Positions 1 to 5,035 of a DNA stretch of 5,258 bases are shown here, piece by piece. The notes under the pieces were generated by a model that saw nothing but the letters and a program-made list of their open reading frames with translations, had not been told where the DNA came from and ran no database searches. Every line of letters starts with the position of its first letter. Position 1 is the first letter of the stretch. The DNA comes from Nitrososphaera sp. (GTDB lineage Archaea > Thermoproteota > Nitrososphaeria > Nitrososphaerales > Nitrososphaeraceae): positions 1-5,258 of the forward strand of contig JAJPDY010000099.1 of assembly GCA_023252395.1 (NCBI GenBank), read 5' to 3'. A program made the translations under genes and the position numbers.

Positions 1-51
1 AGCGTCAACCAGCTGCCATCCATAGTAAACATGCAGTACATGAAATCATGA
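1..51 (+). CDS. Possible C-terminal tail of an upstream gene (uncertain)
   Basis: Reading from base 1, this frame gives 16 codons ending SVNQLPSIVNMQYMKS and a TGA at 49-51. Codon choice resembles the genes downstream. The fragment is too short to identify. Two other readings compete: plus frame 3 stays open to a TAA at 75-77 but is rich in His and uses codons rarer here, and a minus-strand frame could begin at an ATG at 41 (MYCMFTMDGSWLT...) and run off the window. No motif decides between them. If this reading is right, the upstream gene ends about 30 bases before the his promoter and the his cluster is its own transcription unit. Confidence 0.25.
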   Translation, partial: SVNQLPSIVNMQYMKS

Positions 52-80
52 TGATACAAGGCGGCCTGCGCCCTTAAGAG

Positions 81-88
81 TTTAAATA
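81..88 (+). promoter_or_regulatory. TATA box of the his cluster
   Basis: TTTAAATA is an exact match to the archaeal TATA consensus TTTAWATR. Its last base lies 27 bases before the first base of the hisB TTG. Archaeal transcription starts about 26-27 bases downstream of the box centre, which puts the start near 111-112. The mRNA would be leaderless or have a leader of only a few bases. No Shine-Dalgarno sequence precedes hisB, as expected for leaderless initiation. Confidence 0.7.
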
Positions 89-114
89 AAGTATAGGCGG
101 CAATTTAAAACGCA

Positions 115-705
115 TTGGCTGCTGCCAGAAAGGCAAGGATCGAGAGGGTCACAAAAGAGACCGCTGTCACTGTCGAAGTCAACATTGACGGCGCCGGCAA
201 GACCAACATCAAGACTGGCCTTTCATTCATTGACCACCTCATTACGGCCATTGGCAAGCATGCCATGATCGATATCACGCTATCTGGCAAGTCAAACGAC
301 GGCATCGTGCATCACCTTGCAGAGGATGTCGCGATTGCGCTTTCCCAGACTATAGACAAGGCACTTGGCGACAGGGCAAGGTTGAGAAGATTTGGCTATG
401 CCGTTGTTCCGATGGACGAGGCACTTGCTTACGTGTCGATAGACTTGGTGAAGCGCCAGTTCCAGAATGTACAGCTGAAACTGACGCGAGACAGCATAGA
501 GGGGGTGCCAAGGGAAGACCTTGAGCACTTTGTCAGGTCGCTTGCCCAGAACCTCAACGCGTGCACCCACATGGTGGTGCACTATGGCGACAACGACCAC
601 CACAAGGTTGAGGCAACCCTCAAGGCATTTGCAGTCGCGCTCAGGATGGCCTGCGAGATTGACAGCAAGAGAAAAGGAGTGCCAAGCACAAAGGGAGCGA
701 TGTAA
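115..705 (+). CDS. hisB: Imidazoleglycerol-phosphate dehydratase HisB
   Basis: This cytosolic enzyme removes water from imidazole glycerol phosphate to give imidazole acetol phosphate in histidine synthesis. The 196 residues match the usual monofunctional length; no phosphatase domain is fused. The di-manganese signature is complete: H41 in FIDH, the HHLAED block (H66, H67, E70), H138 in EHF, and DHHKVE (H162, H163, E166). PMDEAL (99-104) and the C-terminal VPSTKG are also typical. The start is TTG at 115: an in-frame TAA lies at 106-108, no ATG is available, and the TATA box spacing fits. In the HHxxED block, two positions usually Gly (VGIALG) read A and S here (VAIALS); the metal ligands are intact, so activity is expected. 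It is the first his gene of the window and abuts hisH with no gap. Confidence 0.95.
   Translation: MAAARKARIERVTKETAVTVEVNIDGAGKTNIKTGLSFIDHLITAIGKHAMIDITLSGKSNDGIVHHLAEDVAIALSQTIDKALGDRARLRRFGYAVVPMDEALAYVSIDLVKRQFQNVQLKLTRDSIEGVPREDLEHFVRSLAQNLNACTHMVVHYGDNDHHKVEATLKAFAVALRMACEIDSKRKGVPSTKGAM
693..697 (+). promoter_or_regulatory. Ribosome binding site of hisH
   Basis: GGGAG inside the last codons of hisB ends 8 bases before the TTG at 706. It supports TTG as the hisH start, because no ATG exists near the conserved N-terminus in this frame. Confidence 0.5.
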
Positions 706-1326
706 TTGGCAAAAATTGCGATATTTGACTATGGCGCAGGCAACCTCTTTAGCCTGAAATCTGCACTAGAGAGAAACGGAGCCGAGAGTGTCGAGATAAT
801 CTATGATTTGAAAGAGCTGCCAAAGTATGATGGGCTTGTGCTTCCAGGTGTTGGCAACTTTGACCCGGCCATCAAGTCGATAGAGGGCAGTGCGCAGCAC
901 CTCGACAAGGCAATCGACAGCGGAATGCCGGTGATGGGCATCTGCCTCGGGATGGAAATGCTCTTTGACAAAAGCGAAGAGGGCAAAATGGAAGGGCTGA
1001 GAATCCTTGACGGCGACGTGGTGATGCTCCCAAAGGGCAAGGTCAAGATCCCGCACATGGGATGGAACAACCTCCAGATAAAGGGCGACAGCAGGTTTCT
1101 CAAGGGGGTCAGAGACGGCTCGTGGGTTTATTTCGTCCACTCGTACCGCACGGTGCCGAGGCAGCGCAAGATAGTGGTTGCAACTTCTGACTATGGGGTG
1201 AGCGTGCCGGCAGTCATTGAAAGGGACAACCTGATAGGAGTCCAGTTCCACCCAGAAAAGTCAGGCGACGTAGGCTCCATCATGATAAGGAACTTTCTCA
1301 AAATTTGCGATAGCGAGTCAACATGA
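706..1326 (+). CDS. hisH: Imidazole glycerol phosphate synthase, glutaminase subunit HisH
   Basis: Class I glutamine amidotransferase that hydrolyses glutamine and channels ammonia to HisF, with which it forms the IGP synthase heterodimer. The 206 residues match the family length. Visible landmarks are the N-terminal FDYGAGN (7-13), the oxyanion-strand PGVGNF (47-52), the nucleophile loop GICLGMEM with C80, PHMGWN (116-121), YFVHSY (142-147) and FHPEKS with H182 and E184 completing the Cys-His-Glu triad. Translation starts at TTG 706, directly after the hisB TAA (703-705), with GGGAG upstream. This start gives the expected short N-terminus before the first beta strand. Its TGA overlaps the hisA ATG by 4 bases, which suggests translational coupling. 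Confidence 0.95.
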   Translation: MAKIAIFDYGAGNLFSLKSALERNGAESVEIIYDLKELPKYDGLVLPGVGNFDPAIKSIEGSAQHLDKAIDSGMPVMGICLGMEMLFDKSEEGKMEGLRILDGDVVMLPKGKVKIPHMGWNNLQIKGDSRFLKGVRDGSWVYFVHSYRTVPRQRKIVVATSDYGVSVPAVIERDNLIGVQFHPEKSGDVGSIMIRNFLKICDSEST

Positions 1327-2024
1327 GAGTTATTGCCGCAGTAGACATCATGGGCGGAAGCGTAGTCAGGCTTGTCAAAGGAGACCCTGCCAACAAAATA
1401 GTCTACAGCAGCGATCCGGTAGAAACTGCGAAAAAATGGGAGGCCGCGGGCGCGGACATGCTGCACATAGTCGACCTTGACGCGGCATTTTCATCAGGCA
1501 GCAATTCAGAAGTTGTTGCAAAGATAGCAGGGGCAGTAAAGATACCTGTCGAAGTTGCAGGCGGCATCAGGTCTCAAGAAGCTGCAGAGAGCATGCTTGG
1601 AAAAGCAGCAAGGGTAGTGATTGGAACAATGGCTTATAGCGATCCGGAAGTCGTGAAAAAGCTTGCAAGAAAGAATGCTGGCAGGATAATAATTTCAATA
1701 GACCAGAAAGACGGAGTAGTTATGGTGAAGGGCTGGAAAGAGTCTGCAGGCACCAAGGTTGCAGATGCAATATCGCAGTTTATGGCGATTGGAATAGACG
1801 AATTTTTGCTTACAAGCATCGAGCGTGACGGGACCCTGCAGGGGCCGGACGTCCAGACGCTTGCAGAAGCAGCCAAGTCAGGCGCAAGGATAATTGCAAG
1901 CGGAGGCATTGCAAGCGTTGAAGATGTTGTTAGGGTCAGAAGCGCCGGCTGCAACTCTGTAATTCTTGGCAAGGCAATGTACGACGGCAAGATAAGCATC
2001 GAGCGTGCAAAGGCGGTGGCATAA
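1323..2024 (+). CDS. hisA: Phosphoribosylformimino-AICAR ribotide isomerase HisA
   Basis: TIM-barrel isomerase that converts ProFAR to PRFAR, the substrate of HisF-HisH. The 233 residues are slightly short but complete. The catalytic residues fall at the same positions as in the Thermotoga maritima enzyme: D8 (AAVDIMGG), D127 (ISIDQKD) and T164 ([10 protein letters not shown]). The two phosphate-binding loops are VAGGIRS (78-84) and ASGGIAS (192-198). The first loop is normally GGGIR; its first Gly is Ala here. The ATG at 1323 overlaps the hisH stop as ATGA, and the TAA overlaps the hisF ATG as TAATG. No clear Shine-Dalgarno sequence precedes the ATG, so coupling to hisH is the likely mode of initiation. 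It is a paralogue of its neighbour HisF. A PriA-type dual role in tryptophan synthesis cannot be excluded from sequence alone, but nothing here points to it. Confidence 0.93.
   Translation: MRVIAAVDIMGGSVVRLVKGDPANKIVYSSDPVETAKKWEAAGADMLHIVDLDAAFSSGSNSEVVAKIAGAVKIPVEVAGGIRSQEAAESMLGKAARVVIGTMAYSDPEVVKKLARKNAGRIIISIDQKDGVVMVKGWKESAGTKVADAISQFMAIGIDEFLLTSIERDGTLQGPDVQTLAEAAKSGARIIASGGIASVEDVVRVRSAGCNSVILGKAMYDGKISIERAKAVA
2012..2019 (+). promoter_or_regulatory. Ribosome binding site of hisF
   Basis: GGCGGTGG within the end of hisA resembles the archaeal Shine-Dalgarno GGAGGTGA with two mismatches. It ends 4 bases before the ATG at 2024, supporting that start. Confidence 0.5.
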
Positions 2025-2827
2025 TGCTAGCAAAAAGAATCATCCCGTGCCTTGACGTTGACAACGGCAGAGTAGTCAAGGGAGTGCATTTTGCAGAAGT
2101 CAAGGACGCCGGCGACCCTGTGGAGCTTGCCAAGAAATACAGCGAGCAGGGTGCTGACGAGCTCGTGTTCTTGGACATTACTGCGTCGCAGCAGGGTAGA
2201 GACACGATGAAAAGTGTGGTGAGAAAAGTTGCAAGCGTGATCGACATCCCGTTCACCGTGGGAGGAGGCATCAAAAAGCTCGAAGACGCCAGGGACATCT
2301 TGCTCTCTGGCGCAGACAAGGTTTCGATCAACACTGCCGCAGTCAAGAACCCGGAGCTGATAACAAGACTGATGGAGATTTTTGGCAAGCAGTGTGTCGT
2401 GGTCGCGATTGACGCAAAAAGAAACTACGATACTGTCAAGGGCAAGACAATATTCAAGGACAACAATGGCAAAAAATACTGGTTTGAGGTCAGGATTTAC
2501 GGCGGCAAGGAAGGGACCGGCGTTGACGCTATAAAATGGGCAAGAGAAGTCGAGTCGCGTGGAGCCGGCGAAATACTGCTCACGAGCATCGACGCTGATG
2601 GCACCGAGAACGGCTATGACATTGAATTGACAAATGCTATCTGCAAGTCAGTCAGGGTGCCCGTGATTGCATCTGGCGGCTGCGGAGAAGCAAGCCATAT
2701 GCTTGACGTATTCAAAAAAGCTGACGTTGACGCGGCGCTTGCAGCTTCGATATTCCACTACGAAAAGTCGACTGTCGACAAGGTAAAAAGGTACCTGAAG
2801 AGAAGCGGCATCAGGATCAGATTATAA
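2024..2827 (+). CDS. hisF: Imidazole glycerol phosphate synthase, cyclase subunit HisF
   Basis: TIM-barrel cyclase that uses ammonia from HisH to convert PRFAR into imidazole glycerol phosphate and AICAR. The N-terminal [17 protein letters not shown] is diagnostic and contains the catalytic D11. The second catalytic Asp is D130 (VAIDAKR). Phosphate loops are TVGGGIK (78-84) and IASGGCGE (215-222); [15 protein letters not shown] (185-199) is also typical. At 267 residues it is longer than most HisF proteins (about 250-258), and the excess appears to sit at roughly residues 133-165, between D130 and the VDAIKW helix, as a Lys/Asn-rich loop extension. The start ATG overlaps the hisA stop by one base and has a Shine-Dalgarno-like sequence upstream. 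Confidence 0.96.
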   Translation: MLAKRIIPCLDVDNGRVVKGVHFAEVKDAGDPVELAKKYSEQGADELVFLDITASQQGRDTMKSVVRKVASVIDIPFTVGGGIKKLEDARDILLSGADKVSINTAAVKNPELITRLMEIFGKQCVVVAIDAKRNYDTVKGKTIFKDNNGKKYWFEVRIYGGKEGTGVDAIKWAREVESRGAGEILLTSIDADGTENGYDIELTNAICKSVRVPVIASGGCGEASHMLDVFKKADVDAALAASIFHYEKSTVDKVKRYLKRSGIRIRL

Positions 2828-2850
2828 CCTTCTCATGCACTATTTCAGGC

Positions 2851-3180
2851 ATGGAAATGTTTGGAACAGGCGGCAGGCCGCAGTTTGAAAGCCATCTTGA
2901 GAGGCTGAAAGAGCCTGCAAAAACAATAATGGTAGATCTGAGGAAATTTGTGTTGTCGCTTGGCAGCAACGTGATAGAAGAGGTGAGACCGCACAGAGTA
3001 GTCTATGCCAAGACCATGAATTTCAGGACGTTTCTTGACATCGAGCCTGCCGGCGACTCGCTTGTATTGTCGATAAGGTCAGGCAGGAGCGCGCCACCAG
3101 TGACAGCCACAATCAGGACGGCAGAGGATGCTGAAAGCATAAAAAAGCAAGTAGCTGAAGCCTACCAAAAGATTCAGTAA
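2851..3180 (+). CDS. Small protein of unknown function downstream of hisF
   Basis: A 109-residue soluble protein with no signal peptide or membrane segment. I do not recognise the family firmly. The order helix (residues 12-37), VVYAKTMNFRTFLDIEP (49-65), then the strand SLVLSIRSG (70-78) and a C-terminal helix from about 90 resembles DUF5655-like small alpha/beta proteins, but this is a weak pattern match. The gene begins 23 bases after the hisF stop with no TATA box between, so it is probably the last gene of the his transcript. ATG 2851 is taken as the start; ATG 2857, with CAGG 7 bases upstream, is an equally reasonable choice and removes two residues. Its 3' end overlaps the convergent acylphosphatase gene by 7 bases. 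A role in histidine synthesis is not implied by the sequence. Confidence 0.75.
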   Translation: MEMFGTGGRPQFESHLERLKEPAKTIMVDLRKFVLSLGSNVIEEVRPHRVVYAKTMNFRTFLDIEPAGDSLVLSIRSGRSAPPVTATIRTAEDAESIKKQVAEAYQKIQ

Positions 3181-3461
3181 TTAACGTTAAAGTCGGCAAA
3201 CTCGCCGGCATATTTTTCAAATTTCACGTGGACGTCGTCAACCTGCGCCTTTGGCGGACCGACGTGGCACCACTCTATCACTTCGTTGACGTTTACCTCG
3301 TCGCCTTCAAAGATTGCTTCCACGCGCCCGTCATCCAAGTTGCGCACCCAGCCGGCGACTTTATGCCTAGTAGCCACCTGCTTTGTGTTCTGCCGGAAAT
3401 AGACGCCCTGGACTCTGCCGGTGATAAAGACGTGTGCGCGGATCTTTTTCTTGTTGTCCAT
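3174..3461 (-). CDS. acyP: Acylphosphatase
   Basis: Small cytosolic enzyme that hydrolyses acyl phosphates such as carbamoyl and glycerate phosphates. From the ATG at 3461 it has 95 residues, the usual length. The phosphate-binding signature GRVQGVYFRQ and the second motif GWVRNLDDGRVEA are both present; the catalytic Arg and Asn are R23 and N41, the same numbers as in the human enzyme. A GTG at 3470 is in frame and would add three residues. The ATG is preferred because a TATA box on the minus strand (3496-3489) ends 28 bases upstream, close to the 27-base spacing seen for hisB; the GTG would be only 19 bases away. It reads in the same direction as the decarboxylase gene but seems to have its own promoter. 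Its tail overlaps the 2851-3180 gene. Confidence 0.93.
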   Translation of the reverse strand: MDNKKKIRAHVFITGRVQGVYFRQNTKQVATRHKVAGWVRNLDDGRVEAIFEGDEVNVNEVIEWCHVGPPKAQVDDVHVKFEKYAGEFADFNVNY

Positions 3462-3488
3462 CGCCTGCACCCACTCATTCTGGCCCTT

Positions 3489-3499
3489 GATTTAAAAAA
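3489..3499 (-). promoter_or_regulatory. TATA box of the acylphosphatase gene, overlapping a T6 tract
   Basis: On the minus strand the sequence reads TTTTTTAAATC (3499-3489). The core TTTAAATC differs from the consensus TTTAWATR only at its last base. Transcription would start near 3466-3469, giving a leader of about 5 bases to ATG 3461. The T6 at 3499-3494 also follows the hairpin at 3524-3505 and may help to end the decarboxylase transcript. Confidence 0.5.
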
Positions 3500-3504
3500 T
3501 GTTC

Positions 3505-3524
3505 CCGCCGCTTTTTGCCGGCGG
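3505..3524 (-). terminator. Hairpin terminator candidate after the decarboxylase gene
   Basis: CCGCCG at 3505-3510 and CGGCGG at 3519-3524 form a perfect 6-bp G+C stem with an 8-base loop that contains AAAAA on the minus strand. It begins 6 bases after the decarboxylase stop and is followed on the minus strand, 5 bases later, by T6 (3499-3494). Archaeal termination depends mainly on the T-tract; the hairpin may instead stabilise the 3' end. Confidence 0.45.
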
Positions 3525-3530
3525 CCGTGG

Positions 3531-4877
3531 TTAAGCTAGATCTCCGCCTTCTTCTACAAAGAGGTGTTCGTACGAGGTTCCCTTCCTGACAAGCCTGAAC
3601 TTGCCGTCGCCGTCCTTCATCACTATTGGAGGCTTTGTCTGGCAGTGGAATGGCATGTTGAACACTACAGAGTATGCGCCCACGTTATAGAACGAAACGT
3701 ATCGTCCAACGTCTGACTCGCTCAGATCAGACACCTTTGAGAGCGGGAAGACGTCGTACGTGTCGCAGAGCCTTCCTGCGAGGTGAGTGTTCTTTACTGT
3801 TGTAGTAAGCGCAGTTGTCCTGTCCTTGCTGTCTACCACTGGCACCACCTCTTGCGGGTACTCTTGCTTTAGCAACGCTGCATCAAGCAGTATGTGGTAG
3901 CCTGCATCAACAATCACTATCTTGTGTTCATTGTACTCTTTGGTGTTTACTATCCTTGAAACGAGGATTGACGACTCTGCCACCAGGTAGCGGCCGCTCT
4001 CAATCATGAGAGTAAAGGTGCCGTGCGTCTCTGCCAGCTGGTTCAGTCTGCCAACGTGGTTCTCTGCCATTTGGGCAGGCGTTGGCACCGGGTCGTTATA
4101 GAACACGGGCGTTCCGCCTCCGATGTCAAAGGTGTTTACCTGAAACGCGGGATATTCCTTCTTCATCTTGGTCATGAATGCGTCCATCTTGTCCAGAGCG
4201 TGTGTATAGCATGAAAAGTCGGTGATCTGCGATCCGAGGTGGAAGTGGAACCCTTCAAATTTCAATAGATCACTGCCCATGATGTGCTTTACCATCTTTG
4301 TCGCGCTGTCTATAGTACCGCCGTTGAATGGCACCCCGAACTTGCCGTTTCTGTATGACGCGCGAACCTCGGCTTTTACGCCTACTTCAGGGTTCACGCG
4401 AATCATTGTCAATGGTCTGACTCCAATCTTGCTTGCAGCCTTGGCTAGGTTTGCCATCCCGTTGAAAGAACTGACGACAACCCTGCGGACTCCGCTTTGC
4501 AGCACCTCAAGGTACTCATCCGGCTCCTCTGTGACGCTTGTGTAAATGATGTTCTCCGGATCTGCCTTGCATTGCTTTACAAAGTGCAGCTCGCCAAGCG
4601 ACGTCAGGTCAAACGTCATCCCGTCTTTCATGAACGACTTGACCACTGCCGGCGTAAAGTTTGCCTTGATGGAATACGCGACTTTGACTGGACCCTTGAA
4701 TTTTGAATAAGCGCCGTGCAATTCCTTGGCCTTTGCGTGCAGCGTGTCTTCGTCTACAAGGTAGAGTGGCGTGCCGTATTCTGCTACTAGCTTGCTGATG
4801 TCAAAAGGAGTGACAAAGCGATTTAGAGCGGCTGTTGTTGGTTTTTCTACGAGTTGAACCTGTGAATTTTCAACCAA
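3531..4877 (-). CDS. Fold-type III PLP-dependent amino acid decarboxylase (LysA/ODC family), substrate uncertain
   Basis: A 448-residue enzyme with an alanine-racemase-type barrel and a C-terminal beta domain. Visible sites are the PLP lysine K71 in AYSIKANF, HFHLGSQ with H213, the phosphate loop DIGGG (251-255), E293-SGR (R296), C371-DTYD and GAY (400-402), all in the normal order. It would most readily be named diaminopimelate decarboxylase, but key positions differ: the family segment DAGxxxLxRPALY reads DAGYHILLDAALL (324-336), with Asp332 where the substrate-binding Arg normally lies and Leu for the Tyr; the CESxD motif reads CDTYD, nearer the CDGxD of ornithine decarboxylases; and the GAYxxSMASNYN region is not conserved. 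Meso-diaminopimelate is therefore a doubtful substrate; a basic amino acid is possible. The start is TTG 4877, since an in-frame TAA lies three codons upstream and no ATG occurs before residue 83. The N-terminus is about 20 residues longer than needed for the fold. Confidence 0.9.
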   Translation of the reverse strand: MVENSQVQLVEKPTTAALNRFVTPFDISKLVAEYGTPLYLVDEDTLHAKAKELHGAYSKFKGPVKVAYSIKANFTPAVVKSFMKDGMTFDLTSLGELHFVKQCKADPENIIYTSVTEEPDEYLEVLQSGVRRVVVSSFNGMANLAKAASKIGVRPLTMIRVNPEVGVKAEVRASYRNGKFGVPFNGGTIDSATKMVKHIMGSDLLKFEGFHFHLGSQITDFSCYTHALDKMDAFMTKMKKEYPAFQVNTFDIGGGTPVFYNDPVPTPAQMAENHVGRLNQLAETHGTFTLMIESGRYLVAESSILVSRIVNTKEYNEHKIVIVDAGYHILLDAALLKQEYPQEVVPVVDSKDRTTALTTTVKNTHLAGRLCDTYDVFPLSKVSDLSESDVGRYVSFYNVGAYSVVFNMPFHCQTKPPIVMKDGDGKFRLVRKGTSYEHLFVEEGGDLA

Positions 4878-4911
4878 TTTCTTTTAGTTAGGTTTATCAT
4901 AAAACCAATAA

Positions 4912-4919
4912 CTTAAAAA
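4912..4919. promoter_or_regulatory. AT-rich TATA-like element, possibly used in both directions
   Basis: On the minus strand TTTTTAAG (4919-4912) ends 35 bases before the decarboxylase TTG, giving a leader of about 8-12 bases. On the plus strand the same bases read CTTAAAAA and end 27 bases before the ATG at 4946, the same spacing as at hisB. A second, poorer minus-strand box, TTTATGAT (4903-4896), lies only 19 bases before the TTG and is probably too close. No Shine-Dalgarno sequence precedes the TTG. Confidence 0.4.
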
Positions 4920-4945
4920 CATTGCCCCCGGCGCGACCGTTTTGT

Positions 4946-5035
4946 ATGTCTGGAGATTTTCAGACAAGCATTGGAAAAATTTTTGCATCAACAAAAAAGA
5001 GAAAGGAAACGGTTACCGGTAGTACTGGACTGTGA
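4946..5035 (+). CDS. Possible 29-residue small ORF
   Basis: ATG at 4946 opens 29 codons ending in TGA (5033-5035). The peptide starts MSGDFQTSIGKIFAS, has a basic stretch KKRKE near residues 18-22 and ends TGSTGL; it has no membrane segment. Its last 23 bases lie antisense to the end of the CDC48-like gene. A TATA-like element sits at the leaderless spacing seen for hisB, which is the main argument for it. The ORF is short enough to occur by chance, and the inverted repeat 4947-4966 lies in its first codons, so the region could instead be purely regulatory. Confidence 0.2.
   Translation: MSGDFQTSIGKIFASTKKRKETVTGSTGL
4947..4966. repeat. Perfect inverted repeat TGTCTG-N8-CAGACA
   Basis: Two 6-base arms (4947-4952 and 4961-4966) are exact reverse complements separated by GAGATTTT. 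The repeat lies 28 bases upstream of the candidate decarboxylase TATA element and overlaps the expected transcript start of the possible small ORF. It could be a binding site for a dimeric regulator or an RNA hairpin. A 6-base repeat can also arise by chance. Confidence 0.35.
4993..5006 (-). terminator. T-tract terminator candidate after the CDC48-like gene
   Basis: Beginning 6 bases after the TAA, the minus strand reads CCTTTCTCTTTTTT (5006-4993), ending in T6. Pyrimidine/T-rich tracts without a hairpin are the usual archaeal termination signal. A second A5T5 tract at 4975-4984 follows. Confidence 0.4.

Noticed and set aside
1..41. A divergent minus-strand gene starting at ATG 41
   Set aside because: No TATA box lies at the leaderless distance (the region 60-75 is G+C-rich), and a competing plus-strand reading is at least as plausible; 13 codons cannot settle it.
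766..1251. A 161-codon minus-strand open frame inside hisH
   Set aside because: It lies wholly opposite a complete HisH with its full catalytic triad, and its translation looks like antisense of conserved coding sequence (many His, Val and Leu), with no recognisable domain.
1410..1647. AGCGATCCGG repeated at 1410 and 1638, and AAGCATCGAGCGTG repeated near 1814 and 1994 in hisA
   Set aside because: Both repeats encode short recurring peptide words (SDP and SIER) with the same codon choice; the spacing does not match the half-barrel repeat of the TIM fold, so coincidence is likely.
1936..2388. A 150-codon minus-strand open frame across the hisA/hisF junction
   Set aside because: It is antisense to conserved parts of HisA and HisF and has a Ser/Leu/Pro-rich shadow composition.
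3293..3478. An ATG at 3478 opening a different minus-strand frame within the acylphosphatase
   Set aside because: It is out of frame with the clear acylphosphatase signature and gives an Arg/Ser/Trp-rich shadow peptide.
3531..4877. Naming the decarboxylase lysA
   Set aside because: The fold and cofactor residues fit, but the substrate-pocket motifs do not, and lysine is expected to be made by another route in this lineage.
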